From positions 558,001-622,000 of the forward strand of contig JAUMBQ010000006.1 of the NCBI GenBank assembly GCA_032119595.1: a DNA stretch of 64,000 bases, read 5' to 3'. The DNA is from JAGIBJ01 sp032119595. GTDB taxonomy: Bacteria; Actinomycetota; Thermoleophilia; Solirubrobacterales; Solirubrobacteraceae. Below the pieces are notes generated by a model that did not search any database, was not told where the DNA came from, and worked only from the letters and a program-made list of their open reading frames with translations. The position numbers and the translations under genes are program-made. This document shows positions 18,501 through 26,868 of this stretch, piece after piece (position 1 is the stretch's first letter; each line of letters starts with the position of its first letter).

Positions 18501-18996
18501 TCTCGTAGGTGTCCGGGCCCACGATCGCGTAGTAGTCGCCGTCCTCGTAGGCGTTGGAGCCGATCTGCGTGTACGTGTAGCCGTGCGTGCGCCAGCCGCC
18601 GGTGGCGGCCTTCGCTTTGAGGGTGCAGCTTCCGGAGCCGCCGAACTCAAAGAGCGCTGGGCAGGCCTCGCCGACGGTGTCGAAGTCGCCCATGTTCAGG
18701 GTGTTCGTGAAGAGGCGCGGGAGCCAATAGTTGAAGCCGGGCTGCGACACGTACCCCGACGACATGCTCGCCGTCGTCGTCTCGCCGATGCGCAGGACGT
18801 GCTTGCCCATCGTGAACGTGACGCCGCCGACCGCGTAGTAGCACCGGGTGCCTTCGCCGCCGATCACGAGGCAATCGCCCTCGACGGGCGGCGGACCGAG
18901 CTGAGGGGTCGGCGCGGCCAACGCCGGCGCGGCGCCGAGGAGCCCTGCGACCGGGAGCACGACGGCGGCAGCGAAGGCAAGCAGGCGACGACGCAT
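15535..18996 (-). CDS. Large exported protein with CarboxypepD-regulatory-like domain
   Basis: A 1153-residue protein beginning MRRRLLAFAAAVVLPVAG with a signal peptide ending near ALAA. Residues 30-140 are Cys-containing and unrecognised. A carboxypeptidase-regulatory-like (Ig-type) domain follows (VTGTVTSGDDEPVEG...DGTYTLEPL). A long beta-rich region from about 330 to 800 is followed by Lys-rich segments. The stop of the upstream RTX gene overlaps this ATG by one base (TGATG), and GGAGG lies just upstream, so translation is coupled. The two proteins probably act at the same place outside the cell. Function is unknown. Confidence 0.72.
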   Translation of the reverse strand: MRRRLLAFAAAVVLPVAGLLGAAPALAAPTPQLGPPPVEGDCLVIGGEGTRCYYAVGGVTFTMGKHVLRIGETTTASMSSGYVSQPGFNYWLPRLFTNTLNMGDFDTVGEACPALFEFGGSGSCTLKAKAATGGWRTHGYTYTQIGSNAYEDGDYYAIVGPDTYEIAGTVRGRERGSKVDKPISGATMVVEQIGGDGEKYTQATNANGRYSVLVKEGQWKVRSTKKGVCASLGTTGCQRSVTTTTPSDRTIDFKGPAPVKVTGTVTSGDDEPVEGIKIRAVAADEEPREATSAADGTYTLEPLTPGVAWVLDAPGRLDVCPKGPAGAELLPNGRCKEPTKTVTPESDIIVDFQKPGCVKKVDFGSSMQAKGECFESDGPEEWHTTKAFRMNGLDFPEGGNVVFDATSRRVRFEGDRTVKLPYKKQAYLVGGVPGGADVGFETETTKFSLFLAGTIPPMKTFVGWPVSGKLGVEMTAGTSAVSLEIALPTDPTKAFDWKEGSFGDGKGVVGVGLKITTDNDNGVRAIELGVNNSGELPDKAIFKNPIFKLSEAKMAYDLVDDQLTISGKGAPSFLNPPAPALDPNAINIEIGEKASKEISGTLVTTGVPFAGGHFVSLALGVDGLNFPVYGKAIYLQRASVTLPLGNLHHNGPGSFSAGLGFSLDQKHEPQKLGPLLILPSEFVSVDGQFGVAWDKIGDYGLENLAITGSVATKLWDQPAGTLKAGVWPARGIVGGKLDMGLSDPTGGTIFTIGGAGELWLDASTSRAYAAARGQISILGLSGAGDAVFTGDSAGLKLGACPELLGHRVGFTYDFATGDHVLGSGCDLSAFKALKPPVPDPPKATRAARDQGESAIATPAQRATLARAAQAKGKTRQSFSATGEEGLLSFRVAAEAGAPGSGSPAVKLTGPGLSITSTATKAVKTSRAVAAPGTGRSVSFVVDQPKAGKYTVEAIGKGAPAITKPQFAAVLAPPQVDAELSATQCSPTITWKASGLAGQTLRFVEHAADGAQRILGEETAPSGKRVVSPMAGGGRSQVTVEVVNGSTVRDTFIVGTYNAGVPDHLGGPGNVAFKKAAAIKVKQGKKTVSKKATTISWLGVCGAEAYAVQVGKKPATVVTGTSTVIERPKKGQPVSVTSLGRGRAPGGSTLVPFK

Positions 18997-21900
18997 CAGC
19001 GACCTCCCGTGAGCGAGATCGTGGTCGAACGAGAGACGGTCGCGCGCGAGGCACCCTCGGTGATCGTGAGCTCGATGGTGAGCGGCAGCCGGCGCGAGGA
19101 CTTCAGCTTGCGACGACCAGCCGCCGTCAGCCAGGCCTTGGCCTTCACGGCGCCGGTTCCCGAGACGGTTCCGGCACCCATCGATTTCTTGCCGGCCCGC
19201 AGGGCGACGCTGAGCGTGCAGCGCGTGCTCGGATCGCAAGCGGCCGTGCCGATCGTCATTGCGCCCGACGACCGCTTCAGCTTGACGGACTTCGCGAGCT
19301 TGACGGCGCCAGCGAGGGTCGACGCCGATCGCGGCGCGCGCGGAGCCGGGACGACCACCGGCAGGGCCTGCGGCCCTCCGTTGAACGGGACGCTGGTCGC
19401 ATCGGCGAGCGTCTCAAATGGCGTCCCGCCTCCTGGCGCGGACGCGCCGACGGTGGCCGGGTCGGCGCAGGTCGTGAAGTCGTCGAGGGTGGCATCGACC
19501 AGCACGGTCTTGCCGACGCGGGTGTCGCAGGTGAGCGTGTCGGCCTCACCGTCGACGGCTTCGAAGCGATCGGACCCGGCGCCGGACGTGAGTTGGTCCC
19601 GGCCCGTGCCGCCGTCGAGAACGTCAGAACCAGCGCCGCCGCCGATCGTGTCGGCGCCCGGACCGCCGCGCAGATCATCGGCTGCTCCGCCGCCCGTCAG
19701 GAGGTCGTCGCCTTCGCCGCCGACGACCGTCTCGGCGTCGACCTTGTCTTTCTCGCCTCCGCCCGCCACCGTCGGGTCGCCGTCGTTGGCCAGCGCGTCG
19801 AGGGTCACGCTCACGGTGGTCGCACGGTCGGCGTACGAGACGGTGTCGTCGCCCGCCTCACCGGTCATCGCGTCCTTGCCGTCGCCGCCGATGAGCAGGT
19901 CATCGCCGCCGCCGCCGAGCATCGCGTCGTCGCCTGGGCCGCCAAGCAGCTGCTCGGGGGCACTGGATCCGGTGAGGGTGTCGTGGCCCGCAAACCCGTC
20001 GAGGACGACCGCACCGCCGCCGCCGAGCAGGGTGTCGGCGCCGGTGGTCCCGACGATCGTCTCGAAGCCCGTGACGTTGTCCGTCGCGTTGTTGCCGATG
20101 ATCCCGTCGTTGGCAACGCCGTCTTGACTGACCGTTGCCGGGCGGTAGTCGCCTTGGTAGGTGATGGTGTCGGCGCCTGGACCGCCCTCAAGGGTGTTGC
20201 CGTTCTGCCCGGGGCCCGGGTCGTTGCTCGCGGCGATGAAGTCCTCGCCTGGGCCGGCCTGCACCGTGTCCCGGGCGTTGTCGTAGGCATTGAGCGCGAA
20301 GAGATCGGGGCCGTAGTAGCCCGTTCCGATCGCGTCGTTTCCGGCGCCGGCGTCGATCGTGTCGGCGCCGTCACCGCTCACGATCACGTCGTCGCCCCCG
20401 CCGGCGTTGATGGTGTCTGCACCACTCCAGCCCTCGAACCGCTCGTCCGCATCCGTGCCGATGAAGGTGTCGGCGCCCGCGGATCCGATCGCCGTCTCCA
20501 TCGCGAGCACGTTGTCGTGGGCGCCGCTCGCCGACTCGCCCGTCCCCGGGATGCCGTCGTTGGCGACGCCGTCGAAGGTGATGGCGACCGGGCCAGGGCC
20601 ATGCTGGCCATAGGTCACCGTGTCGATGCCTTCGCCGCCGTCGATGATGTCGGCACCGTCTCCGCCGTAGCCGCAGCACCCGCCGTTGATGGAGTCGTTG
20701 CCGCCGAGGCCGCGCAGTTCGTCGTCGCCGTAGAAGCCAAGGAACACGTTGTCGACGGCGGAACCGATGATGCGGTCCGCGAGCCCGGTCCCGTTGACCG
20801 CCTCGATGTCGCCCGCCAACGTGTCTCGGGCGCCCGCCGGTCCGTCGATGCCATTGCCGTCGTTGCCGACGCCCGCGCCAAGGGTCGCGTCGATGCCAGC
20901 CCCGCGGTATTGGAAGTCGACGAAGTCGTAGCCGGCGCCGCCCGTGACCGTATCGGCGCCCGCGCCGCCCCAGAGGGTGTCGTTGCCGTCGCCGCCGTCG
21001 AGCGCGTCAGGCCCGCCACCGCCGACCATCGTGTCGCCGCCATCGCCGCCATCGAGCGTGTCGGTGCCGTCGTCCGGATCGGTCGTGCCGTTCTCGCCGG
21101 AGTTGTACGCGCGACCCTTGTCGCGATCGCCGTAGATCACGTCGTCCGACGCCCCGCCGTGAAGCTCGTCGTTCCCCGGTCCGCCGATGAGGCGATCCGT
21201 CGCGCCGTAGCCGAAGACCTGGTCGTTGCCCGTCCCGCCGTCGAACGAATCGACACCTTCGGTGCCGTACAGCTCGTCGTTGCCGCCACCGCCGGTCAGG
21301 CCTCGTGGCGGCGGAGGCCCGCCCTCGCTCCCGGTGATCGGCGCCATCCGCAGCACGTCGTTGCCAGAGCCACCGATAACGCTCCGGACGTTCGTGATCA
21401 CGTCGCCCTCAGCGCCACCGCCAGCCCCGTCCGTGGTCGGGTTCCCGAGATCAACGAAAAGGTCCTCGGCGCGCGCGGAGTAGTCGACGGCGTTCGCGCC
21501 ACCCTGGCCGTCAAGCGTGTCGGCCGTACTCGCGCCGGGACCACCGACCAGCGTGTCGTTCCCGGCTCCGCCCGTGATGGTGTCCGGGCCAGCAGCGCCG
21601 TCGAGGTATTCGTCCCAGGTGCCCCCAGTGATGGTGTCGGCGAAGGCCGTGCCGATCACGCCGCGGGTGCGGTCAGGCAGGACGTTGTCCTTCTCACCGG
21701 TGCCACCGTTTGCCGTCGGATCACCGTCGTTGGCGATGCCATCGAACGTCACCGTGACTGGGGCTATCGCCGCCGCATAGCTCACGCGCACCGTCGCGTA
21801 CGTGCCGCCATCGAAGGTATCTCCGCCAGTACCGCCTTCCAGCACATCGGCCTCGTTGCCTCTGAGCGTGTCGTCGCCAGGGCCGCCCTGCAGCAGGTCA

Positions 21901-22937
21901 TCGCCGCCATACCCATCGATCACGTTTGGTCCCGCGTCGCCGATGATCGTGTCGGCGGAGTTGCTCCCCAGGACGCCTTCGGTGTTCGCATTCTCCGTGT
22001 TGTCGGGCGCGGGGCCGTCGTTCGCGCCGGAGCCGAGCGTCACCGTGAGGCCGACCGGCGAGTCGACGTACGAGATGGTGTCCACCCCGTCGCCGCCGTT
22101 GTAGCTGTCCACCCCGGTGCCGCCCTCGAAGTAGTCGTCGCCCTTGCCGCCGCTCAGGCTGTCGGGCCCTTCGCGACCGTAGATCAGGTCGTTGTCGTCG
22201 CCGCCGCTCAGGACATCCGCTCCGTTGCTGCCGAAGATGGTGTCCTTGCCGGCATCGCCGTTCAGGGTGGCGTTCACGGGGTAGCAGTCGAGTCGATCGT
22301 CACCCGGGCCGCCGTTGATCACGTCGCCGGTGCTGAGCGAACGGAGCTGGTCGTTGTCGTCGTCGCCGTTGATCACGTCGATCGCGGGGCCGGGAACCGA
22401 CTGGAGGCGGTCGACGCCGAGGCCGCCGTTCAGCTCCAGGGGCACCGAGAACGGGGCGCTCCCGATCATCCAGTCCTCGCCGCCAAGGAAGTCGACCGTG
22501 ACCTTGGTGACGGGCGCGGGGTTACTGCCGAAGGCGCCGGTACTCGCGCAGCGGTAATCGGGGTTGAGACCAGGCGCGACCTCTTCACAGCCGACGGCCG
22601 CGAGGCTCGGAACGAAGGTGAACGATTCGGTGTGGTTGTTGGCCTGAATGACGATCGCCGCCCCGCCTCCGCCCGCGACCGACATCGTGCCGTCGGCGAA
22701 GCTGAGCGCGTTGCCGTCGCTCCCGCCGGTGATGTGGAGGACAGAGTGCGTGGCGTCGATGGCGTCCTTGGTGACCGTCATCGCTCCGGCGTTGGCTGCG
22801 GCTGGGGCCCCAAACGTGAGCGCAACCGCCGTAAGTAGTGCGATGGCAGCGGTTCTCGCAGGCCGACGCACCCTGTCGGGCGATCCGGAGAATGCACTGC
22901 ACCGAACGGCGGCAGCGAAAAGCGCTCTACCAAGCAT
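18996..22937 (-). CDS. RTX-type (hemolysin-type) calcium-binding repeat protein
   Basis: Up to 1313 residues. A signal peptide lies in RTAAIALLTAVALTFGAP. A GTG at 22871 would place the signal peptide directly at the N-terminus and may be the true start. Most of the protein is nonapeptide GGxGxDxLx repeats in several blocks, for example GGPGDDRL, GGAGNDTL and GGTGNDQVFG, which fold into calcium-filled parallel beta-rolls. Blocks alternate with beta segments of the type VSYAxxxxPVTVTxDGxANDG. The C-terminus is a Cys-paired beta module (CDPSTRC). RTX proteins are usually type I secreted; here a Sec-type signal is present instead. It is translationally coupled to the downstream 1153-residue gene. 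Confidence 0.88.
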   Translation of the reverse strand: MLGRALFAAAVRCSAFSGSPDRVRRPARTAAIALLTAVALTFGAPAAANAGAMTVTKDAIDATHSVLHITGGSDGNALSFADGTMSVAGGGGAAIVIQANNHTESFTFVPSLAAVGCEEVAPGLNPDYRCASTGAFGSNPAPVTKVTVDFLGGEDWMIGSAPFSVPLELNGGLGVDRLQSVPGPAIDVINGDDDNDQLRSLSTGDVINGGPGDDRLDCYPVNATLNGDAGKDTIFGSNGADVLSGGDDNDLIYGREGPDSLSGGKGDDYFEGGTGVDSYNGGDGVDTISYVDSPVGLTVTLGSGANDGPAPDNTENANTEGVLGSNSADTIIGDAGPNVIDGYGGDDLLQGGPGDDTLRGNEADVLEGGTGGDTFDGGTYATVRVSYAAAIAPVTVTFDGIANDGDPTANGGTGEKDNVLPDRTRGVIGTAFADTITGGTWDEYLDGAAGPDTITGGAGNDTLVGGPGASTADTLDGQGGANAVDYSARAEDLFVDLGNPTTDGAGGGAEGDVITNVRSVIGGSGNDVLRMAPITGSEGGPPPPRGLTGGGGNDELYGTEGVDSFDGGTGNDQVFGYGATDRLIGGPGNDELHGGASDDVIYGDRDKGRAYNSGENGTTDPDDGTDTLDGGDGGDTMVGGGGPDALDGGDGNDTLWGGAGADTVTGGAGYDFVDFQYRGAGIDATLGAGVGNDGNGIDGPAGARDTLAGDIEAVNGTGLADRIIGSAVDNVFLGFYGDDELRGLGGNDSINGGCCGYGGDGADIIDGGEGIDTVTYGQHGPGPVAITFDGVANDGIPGTGESASGAHDNVLAMETAIGSAGADTFIGTDADERFEGWSGADTINAGGGDDVIVSGDGADTIDAGAGNDAIGTGYYGPDLFALNAYDNARDTVQAGPGEDFIAASNDPGPGQNGNTLEGGPGADTITYQGDYRPATVSQDGVANDGIIGNNATDNVTGFETIVGTTGADTLLGGGGAVVLDGFAGHDTLTGSSAPEQLLGGPGDDAMLGGGGDDLLIGGDGKDAMTGEAGDDTVSYADRATTVSVTLDALANDGDPTVAGGGEKDKVDAETVVGGEGDDLLTGGGAADDLRGGPGADTIGGGAGSDVLDGGTGRDQLTSGAGSDRFEAVDGEADTLTCDTRVGKTVLVDATLDDFTTCADPATVGASAPGGGTPFETLADATSVPFNGGPQALPVVVPAPRAPRSASTLAGAVKLAKSVKLKRSSGAMTIGTAACDPSTRCTLSVALRAGKKSMGAGTVSGTGAVKAKAWLTAAGRRKLKSSRRLPLTIELTITEGASRATVSRSTTISLTGGR

Positions 22938-23119
22938 GGCTATGCGCCAAGTTATCGCGACCGCGTCCCCTTTACGAACCGTCCGATACGCGCATTTGCG
23001 TAGCCAGAACCTGGTCTAAGGAGCTGGCGCGAGCACGCCCCGACGAGTCCGGGCAATCGGACATCACGACCAGAACCCCGCGCTATGCAGCTGTTCCCGT
23101 GGCGCCCCCCTCCGGCTGT

Positions 23120-23125
23120 TAGGTT
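23120..23125 (+). promoter_or_regulatory. Putative -10 element before GH-2
   Basis: TAGGTT sits eight bases before the ATG of the gene at 23134, with no ribosome-binding sequence between. This fits a leaderless transcript. Confidence 0.4.
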
Positions 23126-23133
23126 TTCGCGCC

Positions 23134-24057
23134 ATGATCTCCGCCCTGCGCGTGCGACTGCTCGCCACGACCCTCCTCGGCCTGGCCCTCGCGACGCTGT
23201 CGCTCTCCGCCGCCACTCCCGCGTCCGCCGCGGTCACGTTCGGATACGGCGAAGGCCGCTCCGACATGTTCTCCGACCAGCGCTGGCTTGCACTGCCGCT
23301 GCGCGACGTGCGACGCACCGTGGAGTGGGACACACCGTCCGATCCGATCAAGACCGCTGATCTGGATACCTGGATGAACGCTGCGAAGGCGACGGGCTCG
23401 CGGCCGCTGCTCGCGATCGAGCGCAGCTGGACGCCTGGCGAGGCCAAGTCCAAGCCCACGATCGCCCAGTACACGTCCCTGATCAAGTACTTGCGGAGCC
23501 GCTATCCGTTCTGGAAGGAGCTCACGCCTTGGAACGAGGCGAACTTCCGCGATCAGCCGACGGCGACGAACCCCAAGCTTGCCTTCCAGTACTGGCAGGC
23601 TGCGAAGAAGGCCTGCACCGGGTGCACCGTCACGTCGCCGGCCTTCCTGACCGGTGGCGCGGCTGCCGACAAGTGGCTGAAGACCTTCCAGAAGCTCGCC
23701 AAGGGCAAGGTCAAACTCTGGGCGCTGCACGCCTACGGCGACAACAACCGCTTCTCGGACGCGTCGATCAAGAAGTTCGAGAAGGCCGTCAAGGGCCAGA
23801 TCTGGATCACGGAGGCCGCCGGCTGGGTCAAGTTCCTGGATACCGGCGCCTGGCCGTACGACGAAGCCCGCGCCGCCAAGGTCATCACCGGCATCTTCAA
23901 GACCGCCAAGAAGCACGAAAAGCGCGCAAAGCGTTGGTACTTCTACCAGTGGCGCGGCGACGCCAGCAAGGACGCCCGCTGGGACTCCGGTGTCCTCAAT
24001 GCCGACGGCACCGAGCGCAAGGGCTACGCGGCGCTGGTCGCGGGGCTCAAGGGCTAA
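23134..24057 (+). CDS. Exported clan GH-A glycoside hydrolase-like protein (GH-2)
   Basis: A 307-residue exported protein with a signal peptide (core LLATTLLGLALATLSL, cleavage near SAA). It is a shorter relative of the 7055 gene without the C-terminal beta module. PWNEANF (E135) and WITEAAG (E227) align with the two catalytic glutamates of GH-A barrels. Order and spacing of the motifs, and GxSDxF/GRSDMF near the N-terminus, are shared with GH-1. A Cys pair CTGC (161/164) matches CTGRC in GH-1. Proline after the first catalytic Glu is replaced by Ala, so activity is not assured. Substrate unknown. Confidence 0.7.
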   Translation: MISALRVRLLATTLLGLALATLSLSAATPASAAVTFGYGEGRSDMFSDQRWLALPLRDVRRTVEWDTPSDPIKTADLDTWMNAAKATGSRPLLAIERSWTPGEAKSKPTIAQYTSLIKYLRSRYPFWKELTPWNEANFRDQPTATNPKLAFQYWQAAKKACTGCTVTSPAFLTGGAAADKWLKTFQKLAKGKVKLWALHAYGDNNRFSDASIKKFEKAVKGQIWITEAAGWVKFLDTGAWPYDEARAAKVITGIFKTAKKHEKRAKRWYFYQWRGDASKDARWDSGVLNADGTERKGYAALVAGLKG

Positions 24058-24097
24058 GGCGGCGAAGCGCGGGCGGGACTGAGCGAGCCGAACGCGC

Positions 24098-24943
24098 GTG
24101 ACGACCACCCCGTCAGGACCGACCCCCGCTCCCGAAGACGCCGCGCCGGAGTCCGCCTACGCGCCGGCCCGGCCGATCGGCGACGCCCTGATCGACCTGA
24201 TCGATGGCCTGAGCCCGGCCGAACTGCTCGGCTCGGTCACGCCGGAGCGCCTCGGCGAGGCAGCCGGGTTCTCGGCGTCGAGCGTGCGCTATCGCCTGTC
24301 GCAGGTGCGTCGCCTCCAGACCGAAGGCGACGACAGCGACGACGAGTCTTCAAGCGGCACCTGGTCGTTCGATCGCGCGCTGCTTTGGGAGGTGCTCGTC
24401 GATGCGCTCTTTGCGCGGCTGTTCGCCGTGTCGCGAGATTCGCTCGAGGCGTACATGGCGCTCCTGCAGAGTTCGGTCGAACGTGGCGACATCGAACTGT
24501 TCACCCAGGCGCTCACGCAAGACATCCAGGCCTTCAGTCCCGGCGGCACCCTGAGCGACGCCGGCGGCGGCGCCGAGCGCGCGCGACTCCTGGCGCTCAC
24601 AGCCTGTGAGGGCTCCCCCACGCTGACCCGGCTGATCCGCGACCGCTACCGCGAATGGCTCGTCATCTACGAGCCGGCCTACGAGCTCTTGCTCAGGATC
24701 ACCGGTCGCCGCCTGCGCCCAGGCACCACCATCCAAGAACTCGCCGACCCCGTGAGCATGTTCCTGCAGGGCGTGAGCGAACGCCGGCGGTTCGACCGCG
24801 CGCTCGACAACGAGGGCCTCCTGCGCGCGTTCCTCGCACTCGTCTGTGCGTGGACGGAGCCGATCGACGGGAACGGTCCAGACGACCCGGTCCAGGCGCT
24901 CATCGACCGGTTCGGACAGCCGAGCCCGCCTCTGGCGAACTGA
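24098..24943 (+). CDS. TetR-like HTH regulator (HTH-A)
   Basis: A 281-residue probable DNA-binding regulator. An N-terminal helix-turn-helix spans about residues 37-70, with the core TPERLGEAAGFSASSVRYRL, similar in layout to TetR-family HTHs. An acidic linker (DDSDDESS) and an all-helical C-terminal region follow. It is a paralogue of the gene at 28158; both share TPERLG...ASSVRYxLS and the downstream VSxFLxGVxxRRR segment. It is convergent with the phosphoribosyltransferase gene. The start GTG at 24098 was taken as given. Effector and target are unknown. It belongs to the duplicated signalling block of 24-35 kb. Confidence 0.65.
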   Translation: MTTTPSGPTPAPEDAAPESAYAPARPIGDALIDLIDGLSPAELLGSVTPERLGEAAGFSASSVRYRLSQVRRLQTEGDDSDDESSSGTWSFDRALLWEVLVDALFARLFAVSRDSLEAYMALLQSSVERGDIELFTQALTQDIQAFSPGGTLSDAGGGAERARLLALTACEGSPTLTRLIRDRYREWLVIYEPAYELLLRITGRRLRPGTTIQELADPVSMFLQGVSERRRFDRALDNEGLLRAFLALVCAWTEPIDGNGPDDPVQALIDRFGQPSPPLAN

Positions 24944-24972
24944 CCAACGCTCCGCTGCGGCGTTCGGCGCCC

Positions 24973-25482
24973 TCAGGCGTCGCGCACAGCCGCCGCGTTC
25001 AGCGGCGGGTCGGCGCTCCAGGGGAAGACGATCCAGTCGGCCGTGCGCCGCCAGACGTATTCGCACTTCACGATCGAGTGCGGCTTCTCGTAGAGCGCGG
25101 CCGAGCGCACTTCGCCGACCTGCGTGCCGCAGAACTGCTGGACGAGCTCGAGCGTGGCGCCGGTATCGGCCACGTCGTCGGCGATCAGCACCTTGGCGTT
25201 CTCCAGGTCGACCAAGTCGGGGGCCGGCGGCAGAATCATCGGCACCGGCAGGCGCTCGTCGACCCCGCTGTAGAACTCGACGTTCATCGTGAAGGTGTTC
25301 TTCACGCCCAGCGCATAGGCCAGCGCCGCCGCCACGATCAGGCCGCCGCGCGCGATCGCCAGGATCACGTCGGGCTCATAACCGTCGTCGTGGATGGTCT
25401 GGGCGAGGCTCTTCGTCGCCACGCCGAGCTGGCCCCACTCCAGGATCTCGCGCTTGACGTCGGGAAGCTCAGCCGTGCTCAC
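24973..25482 (-). CDS. Phosphoribosyltransferase, xanthine/hypoxanthine type
   Basis: A 169-residue cytoplasmic type I phosphoribosyltransferase. The PRPP-binding loop is VLIADDVADTGAT (98-110) and the PPi-binding loop is near IARGG (43-47). The WxxFPW segment at the C-terminus is typical of Gpt-like purine salvage enzymes, which join a purine base to PRPP. The GTG start is 21 bases after the RDD-3 gene, so the two may share a transcript. The end of the gene forms a short hairpin with the stop codon in the loop. The exact base (xanthine, guanine or hypoxanthine) cannot be told from sequence alone. Confidence 0.85.
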   Translation of the reverse strand: MSTAELPDVKREILEWGQLGVATKSLAQTIHDDGYEPDVILAIARGGLIVAAALAYALGVKNTFTMNVEFYSGVDERLPVPMILPPAPDLVDLENAKVLIADDVADTGATLELVQQFCGTQVGEVRSAALYEKPHSIVKCEYVWRRTADWIVFPWSADPPLNAAAVRDA

Positions 25483-25503
25483 CTTCAGAAGGGTACTCGC
25501 GGC

Positions 25504-26709
25504 TCACCACTCCTCGGGCAAGCCCGCGCAGACCTCGGCGTCGTGGTCCATGCAGATCCGGACGTACTCGTCGCCGTCCTTCTCCAGGACCACCGTCCAA
25601 ACCTGGTCCTTGGAGGTGAATGCGAACAGGTAGAGCATGTCTTCGTCGAAGGCGGCCGACCCCACCATCCCGGCGCGGGTCCCGATGCCCTCGACGCCGT
25701 CGAGGTCGAATTCGTCGTCGACGGAGTCGTCGTAGTCGAACGCGTCGGCGCGCAGGGCGGACTGGGTGGTGCAGGAGGACGTCGAGTTTCCGCGTCGCAG
25801 GCACGCCTGTCCGAGCTTGGCGAGCGCGACGACCCGTTGCTGCGCCGCTGCCGCCTCGCCATCCGGCGGCTTGACCTCTCCCTGCTCCGGACCTGGCAGG
25901 CCGTCCACGACCAGACGACTCGCTCCCAGCGCCACGGCAAGCACGATCGCCAGCGCGGCCAGCGCGAAGGTCGACGGCCCACGGCGCCGCGGAACGAGCG
26001 GAGCCGGCGGTGGCCCCGCGTCCGTGGTGGGCGTCTCGGAGGTGAGCGGTGCGCCCGCAGCCCGGAACTCAACGACGACCGTGCCGGCGAGCCGGTCGTG
26101 AAGCGCCCGGCGCGTCCCGCCGTTCAAGGCGACCACGATCGCGACCACGATCGCAACGGCGAGGCCGATCTCGCCGGCGAACGTCGCCGTCGGAGGAGAG
26201 TCGAGCGCGGCATCGAGCAGCGAGCCAACGATGTACGGCAGCCCAAAGAGCGCGCCACTCCACAGCGCACGGCGCCACGCCAGCCCCTTAGACACCGGCC
26301 CGCCATCGCGCGCCGCGAGTCGAATCCCGGTCGCCATCCGCCCGAGGGTGCGCCCGTTGCCAATGCCTCCGCGACCGCACATCACCGCGAGGTAGACCAC
26401 CCAGACCGCGTAGATCACGAACCAGTCCAGCGCGCCAAACAGCAGCTCAGAGGTCGTCGCCGCTTCGTCGGTGTAGCCCATAAATCCTGGGCGGTCCGAA
26501 AACAGCGCACCACCCCGAGCCACGTAGACCGGCCCGAGGAGCAGCGCGGCGATGATCGTAGTAATCGTCGAATCCAGGAGCCAGGCGGGGGCCCGGCGGC
26601 GCAGCGATGCGATCTGCCAAGTCAGCGCCTCCGGGTCACCCTGAGGCAGCCCGCCCTCGGACGAGAGCTGCCCTTTGGTCAGGAAAATGGGTGCCGTGGA
26701 GGTGGACAT
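25504..26709 (-). CDS. RDD-family membrane protein with C-terminal four-Cys domain (RDD-3)
   Basis: A 401-residue relative of the 5617 and 14071 genes. The N-terminal tail is followed by a divergent RDD domain (first helix near 42-65 with D46; NGRTLGRMATGIRL; closing HDRLAGTVVVEF). A single membrane helix at about 247-263 follows. The outer domain has C303-x9-C313, a very acidic stretch (DDSVDDEFDLD) and C386-x7-C394 close to the end. The start MSTSTAPIF at 26709 was chosen over a longer form. It lies between the receiver-like gene at 26869 and the phosphoribosyltransferase, all on the minus strand. Confidence 0.8.
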   Translation of the reverse strand: MSTSTAPIFLTKGQLSSEGGLPQGDPEALTWQIASLRRRAPAWLLDSTITTIIAALLLGPVYVARGGALFSDRPGFMGYTDEAATTSELLFGALDWFVIYAVWVVYLAVMCGRGGIGNGRTLGRMATGIRLAARDGGPVSKGLAWRRALWSGALFGLPYIVGSLLDAALDSPPTATFAGEIGLAVAIVVAIVVALNGGTRRALHDRLAGTVVVEFRAAGAPLTSETPTTDAGPPPAPLVPRRRGPSTFALAALAIVLAVALGASRLVVDGLPGPEQGEVKPPDGEAAAAQQRVVALAKLGQACLRRGNSTSSCTTQSALRADAFDYDDSVDDEFDLDGVEGIGTRAGMVGSAAFDEDMLYLFAFTSKDQVWTVVLEKDGDEYVRICMDHDAEVCAGLPEEW

Positions 26710-26868
26710 GTGGGCCGGGAGTATTCCGGGTCGCGTCGGAGCGCGTCGACCGCCGTCCGGTCCGTGGTTCGCCCCTGCGTCGGATTTGAATTGCTGGTAT
26801 CCGGCTCGCGGCCCGACCACACTCGCGGGGTGCGCTTCCCCATGTCGAGGACGGTTCTGACCGCGAAT

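Noticed and set aside
19593..22838. 1081-codon open frame antisense to the RTX gene
   Set aside because: A mirror of the repeat codons (Val/Ala/Arg-rich), with no signal peptide or domain.
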